64,000 nucleotides of DNA from Flavobacteriales bacterium (GTDB taxonomy: Bacteria; Bacteroidota; Bacteroidia; CAIKAF01), in the NCBI GenBank assembly GCA_022402535.1, contig JAKRSD010000015.1, positions 106,970 through 170,969 on the forward strand, given 5' to 3'. Shown one piece after another: positions 50,473 through 60,864 of the stretch. The translations under genes and the position numbers were made by a program. Numbering within the stretch: position 1 is the first letter of the stretch; every line of letters begins with the position of its first letter. The notes beneath the pieces are model-generated. The model saw only the letters and a program-made list of their open reading frames with translations, had not been told where the DNA came from and searched no databases.

Positions 50473-51147
50473 ATGTCAACAGCCACTGAAACGGTAAAAA
50501 AAGAGCCATCAGAAGCGCTCTTCAGTAAAAAGAGATTGAAACTGATCACAGATCCGCTGAACGACAGTAACCCGGTTACCGTTCAGGTATTGGGAATCTG
50601 TTCTGCGTTAGCGATCACGGTACAGTTAAAACCTTCGGTAATCATGTTTGTCGGAGTGTTCTTTGTTGTGGTTATGGGTAACCTCGTGGTTTCTCTGCTC
50701 CGTAATGTAATTCCAAACCGTGTGCGGATTATTGCACAGCTTGTAATTGTTGCCGGTTTGGTATCTATCGTGGATATGACCCTGAAGGCCGTGCAATATG
50801 ATATCAGCAAGCAGCTCTCGGTTTTCGTAGGTCTTATCATCACCAACTGTATCGTTATGGGTCGTCTGGAAGCGTTTGCAATGGGTAATAAGCCCTGGCC
50901 TTCCATTCTGGATGGTGTAGGAAATGCCGTAGGATATGGTGTAATCCTGGTTATCGTAGCCTTTTTCCGCGAGTTGTTCGGGTCAGGTAAACTTTATGGT
51001 TTTCAGGTTATCCCCCAATCTTTTTACGAGATGGGATACGTAAACAACGGTTTTATGATGATGCCTCCCATGGCGCTTGTAATCGTGGGAATTATTATCT
51101 GGGTGCAACGTGCACGAAACCAAAAATTGATTGAAGCCCAAGAATAA
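50473..51147 (+). CDS. nqrD: NQR subunit D
   Basis: GLIITNCIVMGRLEAFAMGNKPWPSILDGVGNAVGYG. Confidence 0.96.
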   Translation: MSTATETVKKEPSEALFSKKRLKLITDPLNDSNPVTVQVLGICSALAITVQLKPSVIMFVGVFFVVVMGNLVVSLLRNVIPNRVRIIAQLVIVAGLVSIVDMTLKAVQYDISKQLSVFVGLIITNCIVMGRLEAFAMGNKPWPSILDGVGNAVGYGVILVIVAFFRELFGSGKLYGFQVIPQSFYEMGYVNNGFMMMPPMALVIVGIIIWVQRARNQKLIEAQE

Positions 51148-51168
51148 TCGAATATAATTATAGAAAAC

Positions 51169-51786
51169 ATGGAAAATTTACTCAGTATATTCGTTAAGTC
51201 CATCTTTGTGGACAATATGATTTTCGCCTACTTCTTAGGAATGTGTTCCTATCTGGCGGTTTCTAAAAAGGTTACCACAGCCGTAGGTTTGGGTGCAGCC
51301 GTAATTTTCGTGCTCGGCATTACGGTTCCTATCAACTATCTGTTGGAAAACTTCATTCTGAAAGAAGGTGCTCTTTCCTGGTTAGGAGCAGAGTATGCCA
51401 CGGTTGATTTATCATTTCTGGGCTTTATCATGTTCATTGCCGTAATTGCGGCAATGGTGCAGTTGGTAGAGATGATTGTAGAGAAATTCTCTCCTTCTCT
51501 ATATTCGTCTTTGGGAATTTTTCTTCCCTTGATTGCCGTAAACTGTTCCATTCTGGGTGGCGCACTCTTTATGCAGTCAAGAGCATATGAAAATATAGGT
51601 GAAGCTACAGTGTTCGGATTAGGCTCCGGAGTGGGTTGGTTTTTAGCGATTGTAGCGATTGCCGCTATCCGCGAAAAAATCCGCTACAGCAATGTGCCTG
51701 CTCCGCTGAGAGGATTAGGAATTACGTTCATTCTTACCGGCTTAATGGGAGTTGCCTTTTTAAGTTTCGCCGGTATTAAATTATAA
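51169..51786 (+). CDS. nqrE: NQR subunit E
   Basis: [20 protein letters not shown]. Confidence 0.96.
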   Translation: MENLLSIFVKSIFVDNMIFAYFLGMCSYLAVSKKVTTAVGLGAAVIFVLGITVPINYLLENFILKEGALSWLGAEYATVDLSFLGFIMFIAVIAAMVQLVEMIVEKFSPSLYSSLGIFLPLIAVNCSILGGALFMQSRAYENIGEATVFGLGSGVGWFLAIVAIAAIREKIRYSNVPAPLRGLGITFILTGLMGVAFLSFAGIKL

Positions 51787-51805
51787 TATTAAAAGACCCG
51801 TTATT

Positions 51806-53107
51806 ATGGATCCAAAACTTTTAATTGCAGCATCGGTAGCCTTCTTGGTCATCATTTTGTTATTGGTGGGTTTGCTGCTCTTTGCCAAATCTAAATTGAC
51901 CAATTCCGGTCCTGTTCAGCTTGTCATCAATGGAAATGCTCCCATTAATGTAAACGCCGGTAGTACGCTACTTTCTACATTGAGTGCTGAGAAAATTTTC
52001 CTTCCCTCTGCCTGTGGCGGCGGAGGTACCTGTGCTATGTGTAAATGTCAGGTTTTATCTGGCGGTGGAGAAATTCTTCCTACAGAAAAAGGATATTTTA
52101 CCCGTAAGGAAGTTGCCGATAACTGGCGTCTGGGATGTCAGGTGAAGGTGAAAGAAAGCATGGAAATTCGTATTCCTGATGAGATTTTCGGAATCAAAAA
52201 ATGGGAATGTGAAGTGGTTTCGAACTGGAACGTGGCTTCATTCATCAAAGAATTTGTGGTGAAACTTCCTGAAGGAGAAACCCTTCATTTTGAATCGGGC
52301 GGATATATTCAGGTAGATGTACCTGCGCTTACGGTTGATTTTAAAGATATCGATATTCGTCCGCTGCCTGATGATCCGGCCGGACCGGATAAATTTAAAG
52401 CAGAGTGGGATAAATTCGGCCTTTGGGACTTGAAAATGGTGAACCCAGAACCTTTGTTCCGTGCCTATTCCATGGCTAACCACCCTGCCGAAGGAAACAT
52501 TATCATGTTAAATATCCGTATTGCCACTCCACCTTGGGATAGAGCCAATAACCGTTGGATGAATGTAAATCCGGGGGTATGTTCGTCTTTCGTTTTCGGA
52601 TGTAAACCCGGCGATAAAGTGGTAATTTCCGGACCTTACGGTGAATTCCACATTAAAGATACCGATTGCGAAATGATATACATTGGCGGGGGTGCCGGTA
52701 TGGCTCCACTCCGTTCGCATATTTTCCACCTTTTCCACACGTTGAAAACCGGTCGTAAAGTCTCGTATTGGTATGGCGGCCGCTCACGTCGTGAGTTGTT
52801 CTATGTGGATCATTTCCGCAAAATCGAAAAAGAGTTCCCTAATTTTAAATTCCACATCGTACTTTCTGAGCCGCTTCCCGAAGATAACTGGGTAGCCAAG
52901 AAAAGTATGGATGATACGGAAGGTGAAGGTTTTACAGGATTTGTTCACCAGGCGTTGATTGACAACTACCTGAGTAAACATGCCGAGCCTGAAGAGATTG
53001 AATATTATTTCTGTGGTCCGCCCATGATGAATGCGGCAGTAATAAAAATGCTGGATGATTTCGGCGTACCTCAGGACAAAATCTCTTTCGACGATTTCGG
53101 AGGCTAA
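51806..53107 (+). CDS. nqrF: NQR subunit F
   Basis: [14 protein letters not shown] [2Fe-2S]; [14 protein letters not shown] site. Confidence 0.97.
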   Translation: MDPKLLIAASVAFLVIILLLVGLLLFAKSKLTNSGPVQLVINGNAPINVNAGSTLLSTLSAEKIFLPSACGGGGTCAMCKCQVLSGGGEILPTEKGYFTRKEVADNWRLGCQVKVKESMEIRIPDEIFGIKKWECEVVSNWNVASFIKEFVVKLPEGETLHFESGGYIQVDVPALTVDFKDIDIRPLPDDPAGPDKFKAEWDKFGLWDLKMVNPEPLFRAYSMANHPAEGNIIMLNIRIATPPWDRANNRWMNVNPGVCSSFVFGCKPGDKVVISGPYGEFHIKDTDCEMIYIGGGAGMAPLRSHIFHLFHTLKTGRKVSYWYGGRSRRELFYVDHFRKIEKEFPNFKFHIVLSEPLPEDNWVAKKSMDDTEGEGFTGFVHQALIDNYLSKHAEPEEIEYYFCGPPMMNAAVIKMLDDFGVPQDKISFDDFGG

Positions 53108-53126
53108 TTCAAATCAGATATATCTT

Positions 53127-53160
53127 AAAATCCCGTCAGGTTTCACCGGCGGGATTTTTT
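53127..53160 (+). terminator. Terminator after nqr operon
   Basis: AAAATCCCG...CGGGATTTT plus T tract. Confidence 0.8.
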
Positions 53161-53226
53161 TTGATTACAATTTTCAAAACAATGAGCAGTTGAATTGGGT
53201 TATATTTGCAAGTAAACGTTACTATT

Positions 53227-54375
53227 ATGGCTCAAAATTCATTGCCCAGAAGAAATTTTCTGTCGCGGGTATTTGTAGGTTTAGGTGCCGCCATGGCAGC
53301 ACCGGCGGTTGGTTTTGCCAAATCATTTAAAGAAGCATTTGATCAAACAGGAGAAAGTATGAACCCGATAAAAAAAATTAAACCCTTAGGATTTCAGTGG
53401 GAAACCGCGGACCCCTTCCTTTTTTGTGTGCACCATGAAGACGCTTTTCCGAAAGGAAATGATAAAATGGGGCCCGATCCCACCCATTTTAAAGGACGTC
53501 ATATGGGGGAAGATTTTATAATTAAAGACGGATTCCGGATGTACCATGGTAAAACGGTTCCCGGATTTCCCGGTCATCCTCACCGTGGTTTTGAAACCAT
53601 TACGGTTGTTAGAAAAGGAATGGTAGATCATGCCGATTCTATGGGTGCCGCAGGCCGATACGGAGATGGCGACGTACAATGGATGACTGCCGGGAAAGGC
53701 GTGCAACATTCGGAAATGTTCCCCTTACTTTCTGCCGAAAAAGAAAATCCTATGGAACTTTTTCAGATTTGGCTCAATCTTCCGTCAAAAAGTAAAATGG
53801 TAGAGCCTCATTTTAAAATGTTGTGGAGAGAAAATATTCCCATTTATACCCATACTGATGCGCAAGACAAAAAAGCACGAGTTGAAATCATCGCCGGAAA
53901 AATGGGTAATCTTTCTGCCGTGATGCCTCCTCCGGATTCCTGGGCCGCTAACCCCGAAAATGAAGTGGCGGTTTGGAACATTAAAATGGATGCCGGAGCG
54001 GAGTGGAAGTTACCTAAAGCGTCAAAAGGTATAAACCGGACACTCTATTTTTATGAAGGAGAAGGGCTGGACATTTCCGGACAAACGGTTCCTTTTTATC
54101 ATGCGGTTGAACTACATGCAGAAATTGAAACGGTAATAAAAGCAGGAGCTAAACCTACCGGTTTATTGGTATTGCAGGGAAAACCGATTGGCGAAACGGT
54201 TATTCAATACGGCCCGTTTGTGATGAACTCAAAAGCTGAAATCAATCAGGCGTTTGAAGACTACCACAAAACGCAGTTCGGAGGTTGGCCCTGGCCCAAG
54301 TATGATCAGGTGCACGCCCGGGAAAAAGGTCGTTTTGCAAAACATGCTGACGGCACCGAAGAAATTAAAAGTTAG
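53227..54375 (+). CDS. Pirin-family protein with Tat-like signal peptide
   Basis: LPRRNFLSRVFVGLGAAMAAPAVGFA; HPHRGFETITVV, GDVQWMTAGKGVQHSEMFP. Confidence 0.88.
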   Translation: MAQNSLPRRNFLSRVFVGLGAAMAAPAVGFAKSFKEAFDQTGESMNPIKKIKPLGFQWETADPFLFCVHHEDAFPKGNDKMGPDPTHFKGRHMGEDFIIKDGFRMYHGKTVPGFPGHPHRGFETITVVRKGMVDHADSMGAAGRYGDGDVQWMTAGKGVQHSEMFPLLSAEKENPMELFQIWLNLPSKSKMVEPHFKMLWRENIPIYTHTDAQDKKARVEIIAGKMGNLSAVMPPPDSWAANPENEVAVWNIKMDAGAEWKLPKASKGINRTLYFYEGEGLDISGQTVPFYHAVELHAEIETVIKAGAKPTGLLVLQGKPIGETVIQYGPFVMNSKAEINQAFEDYHKTQFGGWPWPKYDQVHAREKGRFAKHADGTEEIKS

Positions 54376-54380
54376 AAACT

Positions 54381-54965
54381 TTATTCCAGTTTCTTTTTCA
54401 GGTTTTGTAACCCTATTTCTAAATCCTTACCGATTTCTTCTTCCATATTCATGAATAACCCCATCAGATTCATGGGATAGGGCATTTTCCCGCTGATTGC
54501 CCATGTTACCTGCGTTTCATTTTCTGAAACGGATTTAAGTGCCATGTAAGAATCTAATTTTGACTCAAACGGCTCTTTAAAACGTACTTCATAATCAATA
54601 CGTTCCCCTTCTGTGATTTTTGTGATTTCCTGTTCGCCTACGCCCACATCTTCGTTTTTGCTTTCCCAACCTGCCACAAAGCCTACCGTAGCATCGGTTC
54701 CTTTAAACTCTTTTTTCATGTTGGGATCCATGGCGGCCCATTTGCTGTATTCGTCCTGATTTTTCAGATACTTTACATAATCGTATACTTCTGAGCGGGG
54801 TTTCTGAATGGTAATATCCTTCACCACTTCGTATTCTTTTTTTACAAACAATGCGGCGATAAACGGGATAGAAATAATTACGGCCAAAACAATGGCGATT
54901 TTTTTAACTGTTTTCATGGTAGATGTGTTTGTTGTACAAACAAATATACCATCATTTCTATACAA
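54381..54965 (-). CDS. SRPBCC-family protein
   Basis: KDITIQKPRSEVYDYVKYLKNQDEYSKWAAMDPN. Confidence 0.82.
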   Translation of the reverse strand: MYRNDGIFVCTTNTSTMKTVKKIAIVLAVIISIPFIAALFVKKEYEVVKDITIQKPRSEVYDYVKYLKNQDEYSKWAAMDPNMKKEFKGTDATVGFVAGWESKNEDVGVGEQEITKITEGERIDYEVRFKEPFESKLDSYMALKSVSENETQVTWAISGKMPYPMNLMGLFMNMEEEIGKDLEIGLQNLKKKLE

Positions 54966-54992
54966 TTAGGTATACTTGTCATTCAATTTTAG

Positions 54993-55388
54993 GTGATGAA
55001 AATTACTTTTATAACAATACTTGCTATACTTCCAGTTTTGAGCCGGGCCCAAAATTGGGATTGCAGCCGCTTTAAAAATGGCAGTTTTACCATATTTGAT
55101 CCCACTTCCGGAAAAACCACGTTGATTCATCGATATGGTAACCGGCAGATTGAAACTGACTCCGCCAATACGTACAGAATCCTATTAAAAGTAAAATGGA
55201 TTGATGCGTGTAACTATGAACTTACTCCGAAAAAATTTGAAGGGCTGGATAAAGAAATGATTTCACTACGCAAGAAAACAGTGGGGGTGCGAATAATTCA
55301 AATCAATGAAGATTCATATGTAGCCCGTTGTACAATCGTGGGCAGTTTTGTGCCGTACTCTGATTTTGAATTAATTCAAATTAAATAG
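54993..55388 (+). CDS. Hypothetical secreted protein
   Basis: 131 aa with signal peptide. Confidence 0.55.
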   Translation: MMKITFITILAILPVLSRAQNWDCSRFKNGSFTIFDPTSGKTTLIHRYGNRQIETDSANTYRILLKVKWIDACNYELTPKKFEGLDKEMISLRKKTVGVRIIQINEDSYVARCTIVGSFVPYSDFELIQIK

Positions 55389-55401
55389 GTTGACCAAAGG
55401 A

Positions 55402-55902
55402 TTACCCCTTTTTGTACTGCAAAAACGTGTAGTCAAATTCGTTTTTTTCATCGGCCGGGTGGCTTTCTTCAAACACGCACATCCATTCTTTTCCAATTTC
55501 CGGGAATTGTGTATCGCCCTCCGCTGAGGTGTGAACGCGTGTCACAAACAATTCATCCGTAATGGGTAAAAACCGGGCGTAAATTTCTCCACCCCCGATT
55601 ATGGATATTCTTTCCTCGTTTTGGCAGATGTTCAGCGCTTCTTCTGGGCTGTTTACTATTTCGGCCCCATCTACTTGGTAGGCTTTATCACGGGTAATGA
55701 TGATATTTCTGCGTCCCGGTAACACCCTGCCTATGGAATCAAAGGTCTTTCTTCCCATGATAATGGGAAATCCCGTGGTGAGTTCCCTGAATTTTTTTAA
55801 ATCGGAAGATAATTTCCAGATCAGTGCATTATTGTTGCCAATTACTTGGTTTTCTGCCACGGCCACAACCATTCTCACTACAGGCTTTTTGTCATTTTTC
55901 AT
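55402..55902 (-). CDS. folA: Dihydrofolate reductase
   Basis: VAVAENQVIGNNNALIWKLSSDLKKFRELTTGFPIIMGRKTFDSIG. Confidence 0.95.
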   Translation of the reverse strand: MKNDKKPVVRMVVAVAENQVIGNNNALIWKLSSDLKKFRELTTGFPIIMGRKTFDSIGRVLPGRRNIIITRDKAYQVDGAEIVNSPEEALNICQNEERISIIGGGEIYARFLPITDELFVTRVHTSAEGDTQFPEIGKEWMCVFEESHPADEKNEFDYTFLQYKKG

Positions 55903-55946
55903 CGTAATCCGATTTAACGGTACAAAAGAACTATTTTAGCGCCGTT

Positions 55947-56507
55947 ATGGGTAACTTATCCGAAAAATTAAAATCGGTTGATAAACAAGCCGCCTTGGCT
56001 TCCGTCCTTTTTTTGGCTAAGACGGGCGGAGTGTACTTACTTTGGAAAGGGTTTACCTACCTGATGGAAAATGTGCCCAAGCTGACTCCGTACTGGGATG
56101 CATTTCGGGATTTCACCGGGATGATTTTAGCAAAGGCTACTTATTTTGTTGTGGTTACGCTGATGGGCTATGAAGGACAGGCTTATGATCGCGTTTTTAT
56201 GATTGAAGGCACCCGGGGCATTTATATCGGTAATTCTTGTCTGGGAGTTTCTGCCATGGCCATTTTTGCGGGATTAATCATTGCCTATCCCGGCCCCTGG
56301 AAACGTAAATTATGGTATATCCCATTAGGCATGTTATTGGTGCAGGGCTCAAATCTTTTTCGTCTGGTGGGATTGGCATTATTGCAAAAACACAGCACTG
56401 AAGCATTTGTGCAGTTTAATCACGGATATACCTATGTAATCATCACCTATTCCTTTATTTTTCTTCTGGTGGTGTTTTGGTTTAATAAACTGGCCGATAA
56501 AAAATAA
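55947..56507 (+). CDS. Exosortase/archaeosortase-family protein
   Basis: GNSCLGVSAMAIFAGLIIAYPGPWKRK ... QGSNLFRLVGLALL ... NHGYTYVIITYSFIF (Cys/Arg/His triad). Confidence 0.85.
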   Translation: MGNLSEKLKSVDKQAALASVLFLAKTGGVYLLWKGFTYLMENVPKLTPYWDAFRDFTGMILAKATYFVVVTLMGYEGQAYDRVFMIEGTRGIYIGNSCLGVSAMAIFAGLIIAYPGPWKRKLWYIPLGMLLVQGSNLFRLVGLALLQKHSTEAFVQFNHGYTYVIITYSFIFLLVVFWFNKLADKK

Positions 56508-56626
56508 TCACGGCATACCCCGTAAAAGATTTTTGCCGTATTTTTCAACGTTAATGAACGGTTAAAGAATGTAAATGCCCGGTTAAATAGTCCGGTATTG
56601 AGTTTTTCGAATTTACCTTTGATATC

Positions 56627-58174
56627 ATGTCGGTAAAAAACAGATTTCTGCCCGTTTCCATACTTATGATGACTGCGGCGCTTGCCGGCATTTTTGCCTT
56701 GCAGGTGTATTGGTTTATGCAGGCGTATGAACTCAAAAGTCGCGATTTTGACAGTCGGGTAAATATGGCCCTTATCAAAACGGCCGAGCGGGTAGAAGCC
56801 TACGAAACCAAAAATATTTTGATAGAAAGAATCGGGCAGGGGGTCAATTATTTTCCCCGATACCCGGATTCATCTTCGGCAACATCCATTCCCTCGGGTA
56901 CTTTGCTCGATCAAACTAATTTTACAATCCGCCAACCGGAAGCTGAAGCCGAGGCCACACAACAAAAAATTTTCTTACCCGACGGAACTGAGCTCACCAT
57001 TGCCACCAATACCATAGGCGGCTCACTTTCCGACAGCGTGCGTGCGGCTGTACAGGATGAAGCCCGTCAATTGTTTACCGATATTTTGTTGGAACTGGAG
57101 CTGTTTAAGCGCGAAGGAATGCAGATGCCCGACCCCATGAAAGTGGATTCAATACTGGATTATACCCTTCGTGAATTTGGAATCCGTTCGGGTTATATGG
57201 GGGCGGTTTATCTTCCACAGATTGACTCAGCGCTATTGCTTAACAACACCAAATCGTTTACTCCGCTGCACGAGTCAAAGTTTTATATCAGATTGTTTCC
57301 GCAATTTGCTTTTGCGGCACCTCAGTATCTGGTGATAGATTTTATGGACAAAACGGCATCCATTATTGCCGAATTACAATCGTTTATCTTGTTGTTTCTC
57401 ATATTTTCTACCATCATCATTGGGGTTTATGCCTACACACTCCGCAATTTTTTGAAACAGAGAAAATTGTCGGAACTGAAAACGGATTTTATCAATAATA
57501 TGACGCATGAGTTTAAAACACCCATTGCATCCATCTCATTAGCAGCGGATTCACTGAAAAATCCCAAAATACTTCAAAATCCGGAACTGATTTTGCAGTA
57601 TGGGGAAATCATTAAAGAAGAAAACAAGCGGATGAATCGCCACATCGAGTCGGTTTTGCAGTCAGCCATTCTTGAAAAAGATTCGCTGCAACTGAATAAA
57701 GAAACCCTTCATCTGCATGCTCTTCTTGAAATTGCTGCCGACAGGGTCCGTTTTCAGCACAGTTCCGTGGAGATTAGAATTGCCGAAGAATACGAAGCAG
57801 AAAATGATAGAATTGTCGGAGACGAAATGCACTTGGTGAATGTATTTGTGAACTTGTTGGATAATGCCGTAAAGTATTGTAAAACAGTTCCGGAGATTAC
57901 CATCAAAACCCAAAATGAGGAAAATGATATCCGGATTTCATTTTCCGATAATGGAATCGGAATAAAAAAAGACGACGTAAAAGAAATATTTCAGAAATTT
58001 TACCGTGTACCTACGGGCAATCTGCATAATGTAAAAGGATTCGGCCTCGGCTTACACTACGTAAAATCAATTATAGAAATGCATGGAGGCACAGTGGGCG
58101 TAGAAAGTGTTTATGGAAAAGGAAGCACATTTACGCTCACCATTCCTCTGATAACCAAAAACGAACAAGTATGA
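56627..58174 (+). CDS. Sensor histidine kinase
   Basis: MTHEFKTPIASISLAADSL; GFGLGLHYVKSIIEMHGG. Confidence 0.95.
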   Translation: MSVKNRFLPVSILMMTAALAGIFALQVYWFMQAYELKSRDFDSRVNMALIKTAERVEAYETKNILIERIGQGVNYFPRYPDSSSATSIPSGTLLDQTNFTIRQPEAEAEATQQKIFLPDGTELTIATNTIGGSLSDSVRAAVQDEARQLFTDILLELELFKREGMQMPDPMKVDSILDYTLREFGIRSGYMGAVYLPQIDSALLLNNTKSFTPLHESKFYIRLFPQFAFAAPQYLVIDFMDKTASIIAELQSFILLFLIFSTIIIGVYAYTLRNFLKQRKLSELKTDFINNMTHEFKTPIASISLAADSLKNPKILQNPELILQYGEIIKEENKRMNRHIESVLQSAILEKDSLQLNKETLHLHALLEIAADRVRFQHSSVEIRIAEEYEAENDRIVGDEMHLVNVFVNLLDNAVKYCKTVPEITIKTQNEENDIRISFSDNGIGIKKDDVKEIFQKFYRVPTGNLHNVKGFGLGLHYVKSIIEMHGGTVGVESVYGKGSTFTLTIPLITKNEQV

Positions 58175-58878
58175 GTACAACAGGCAAAAGCAAAATTTTA
58201 TTGGTAGAAGATGATTCTTCTTTCGGAGGACTGATGAGAGATTTTCTGAAAATGAATGATCTGGATGTGGAATTATGCACGGACGGGGAAGCCGGGCGTG
58301 AAGCTTTTTTCCGCGACCGGTTTGATTTATGCATTTTGGATGTGATGATGCCCAAAATGGACGGATTTACCTTGGCATCCGAAATAAAAAAATTCAACCC
58401 TGATATTCCGGTTATATTTCTTACCGCTAAAACCCTCCGGGAAGATATGGTGAAAGGCTATAAACTGGGCGCTGATGATTATATTACCAAACCTTTCGAT
58501 TCGGAAATATTGCTGATGAAAGTGAACGCGATTCTAAAGCGCAACACTTCCCAGAATGCCCGGGAAAAGCAGACGGTTTTTCATATCGGTGATTTTGAAT
58601 ACAAAAACAGCACCCGCGAGTTGGTGCATCCCACTGCCGGCATCGCCAAACTTTCGCCCAAAGAGGGAGAACTGCTGCGGATGTTACTGGTTACCCAAGA
58701 TTCCGTGATGCCCCGTTCTGCGGCGTTAAAGGCAATCTGGAAAGATGACAACTATTTTACGGGCCGTAGTATGGATGTGTACATGACCAAACTGCGCAAA
58801 TATCTTTCTCATGACCCACGTATTGAAATCCGTAATATACACAGCGAAGGATTTATGCTTACGGTGAGAGAAGAGTAA
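58171..58878 (+). CDS. OmpR-family response regulator
   Basis: LCILDVMMPKMDGF; C-terminal winged helix; overlaps the kinase gene. Confidence 0.95.
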   Translation: MSTTGKSKILLVEDDSSFGGLMRDFLKMNDLDVELCTDGEAGREAFFRDRFDLCILDVMMPKMDGFTLASEIKKFNPDIPVIFLTAKTLREDMVKGYKLGADDYITKPFDSEILLMKVNAILKRNTSQNAREKQTVFHIGDFEYKNSTRELVHPTAGIAKLSPKEGELLRMLLVTQDSVMPRSAALKAIWKDDNYFTGRSMDVYMTKLRKYLSHDPRIEIRNIHSEGFMLTVREE

Positions 58879-58899
58879 TTGTTTTGAATAGAATTAAAA

Positions 58900-58924
58900 A
58901 AGGCCGGAATTACCGGCCTTTTCT
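58900..58924. terminator. Bidirectional terminator
   Basis: AAGGCCGG-AATTA-CCGGCCTT. Confidence 0.85.
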
Positions 58925-58939
58925 GTTTAGTATAAAAGC

Positions 58940-59917
58940 TTATTTATAAGTTACCGTTTTCACGGCTTCCACAATGCGTTTTACATTGGGTAGGTAGGCT
59001 TCAATCAGCGAAGCGGCAAAAGGAAACGGAACATCGCGTCCCGTAACCCGGATAATGGGCGCATCTAAATAATCGAAAGCGCGCTTTTGCACCATATAGG
59101 TAAGTTCGGTGGCAATGTTGGCCAGTGGCCAGGCTTCATCTATAAATACCATACGGTTGGTCTTTTTTACGGAGTTCACCACGGTATCATAATCAATGGG
59201 GCGAACGGAACGTAAATCCACCACTTCGCAATCGATACCTTCTTTGGCCAGTTCTTCGGCAGCTGCCAGAACCACTTTCATCATTTTGCCAAAGGATACC
59301 AGCGTAACATCGGTTCCCATGCGTTTAATATCCGCTTTGCCGATAGGAATCAGATATTCTTCTTCAGGCACTTCGCCTTTATCGCCATACATCTGCTCCG
59401 ATTCCATAAAAATCACAGGGTCGTTATCGCGGATGGCTGTTTTCATCAAGCCTTTGGCATCGTATGGATTTGAAGGAACCACCACTTTCAGTCCGGGGCA
59501 GTTGGCATACCAGCTTTCAAAATTTTGGCTGTGTGTTGCCCCCAATTGTCCTGCCGAACCGGTGGGCCCGCGAAACACGATGGGAATATTAAACTGTCCG
59601 CCGCTCATCTGATATATTTTTGCGGCGTTATTGATAATCTGATCTATAGCAACCAGAGAAAAGTTAAATGTCATGAACTCGATAATGGGACGAATGCCAT
59701 TCATGGCCGCACCCACTCCGATACCTGCAAAACCCAGCTCAGAGATAGGCGTATCAATCACCCTCTTTTCTCCGAACTCTTCCAGCATGCCTTTGGACAC
59801 TTTGTAAGCCCCATCGTATTCGGCCACTTCTTCACCCATCAAAAAGACGTTCTCATCGCGGCGCATTTCTTCGCTCATGGCTTCTCTTATGGCTTCTCTG
59901 AATTGAATTTCACGCAT
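58940..59917 (-). CDS. pdhB: Pyruvate dehydrogenase E1 component subunit beta
   Basis: MREIQFREAIREAMSEEMRRDENVFLMGEEVAEYDGAYKVSKGML. Confidence 0.95.
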   Translation of the reverse strand: MREIQFREAIREAMSEEMRRDENVFLMGEEVAEYDGAYKVSKGMLEEFGEKRVIDTPISELGFAGIGVGAAMNGIRPIIEFMTFNFSLVAIDQIINNAAKIYQMSGGQFNIPIVFRGPTGSAGQLGATHSQNFESWYANCPGLKVVVPSNPYDAKGLMKTAIRDNDPVIFMESEQMYGDKGEVPEEEYLIPIGKADIKRMGTDVTLVSFGKMMKVVLAAAEELAKEGIDCEVVDLRSVRPIDYDTVVNSVKKTNRMVFIDEAWPLANIATELTYMVQKRAFDYLDAPIIRVTGRDVPFPFAASLIEAYLPNVKRIVEAVKTVTYK

Positions 59918-60094
59918 AATTGCAATAAATTTAGGGGCAAAGGTAATAATACTCTTAATTACGCCACACTTTAAACCCGTATCGGCTGCAATTGTTTACT
60001 TAACAGGTCTTTCAGATTTTTAGGAAGTAAAAATGCTCGTCATGCATAACTTTTTCTAAATTTGTCGGGTTGAATCATCAAATAATGTAACAAT

Positions 60095-60835
60095 ATGAAT
60101 ATTTTGGTATGTATCAGCAAAGTGCCTGATACCACAACAAAGATTTCTTTTACGGACAATAACACTAAGTTCAATACGGCGGGTGTTCAGTATATCGTAA
60201 ATCCTTCGGACGAATGGTATGCTTTGGTTCGCGGACTTGAACTCAAAGAGGCCCTCGGCGGTTCGGTTACCATCATTACTGTGGGATTGGCCGAAGACGA
60301 TGCCATTATCCGCAAAGCACTTGCCATCGGTGCCGATGAAGCTGTGCGTGTGAATGCAGACCCTGCCGATTCTTATTTTGTGGCCGCTCAGATTGCTGCG
60401 TATGCCAAAACCAAAAATTTTGATTTAATCCTAACGGGTAAAGAAACGATTGACCACAACAATGCCGAAGTGGGCGGTATGATTGCCGAAATGGTAGGCA
60501 TGGAGTTCGTTTCTCCGGTGAATAAATTAGACGTGAACGGAAACGTTGCCCGCATGGAAAGCGAAGTCGGTGGAGCAACTTTTGTGCTGGAAGCTGAACT
60601 TCCGTTGGTTATTTCTGCCGCTAAAGGTATGGCCGATCAGCGTATTCCGAATATGCGCGGTATTATGGCAGCCCGTACCAAACCGATAAATGTGGTAGAA
60701 CCTCAGGGAGTGCAGCCGCTGGTGAAAGTTGCCGCCTTTGAAATGCCTCCTGCCAAAGCCGGGGTAAAAATGATAGATCCTGAAAATATGGATGAGCTGG
60801 TACAATTGTTACACAATGAAGCCAAGGTTATTTAA
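60095..60835 (+). CDS. etfB: Electron transfer flavoprotein beta subunit
   Basis: LVCISKVPDTTTKI; ADQRIPNMRGIMAARTKPI. Confidence 0.95.
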   Translation: MNILVCISKVPDTTTKISFTDNNTKFNTAGVQYIVNPSDEWYALVRGLELKEALGGSVTIITVGLAEDDAIIRKALAIGADEAVRVNADPADSYFVAAQIAAYAKTKNFDLILTGKETIDHNNAEVGGMIAEMVGMEFVSPVNKLDVNGNVARMESEVGGATFVLEAELPLVISAAKGMADQRIPNMRGIMAARTKPINVVEPQGVQPLVKVAAFEMPPAKAGVKMIDPENMDELVQLLHNEAKVI

Positions 60836-60864
60836 TTGATTACCATTAAAAAAAAGATTGCATT

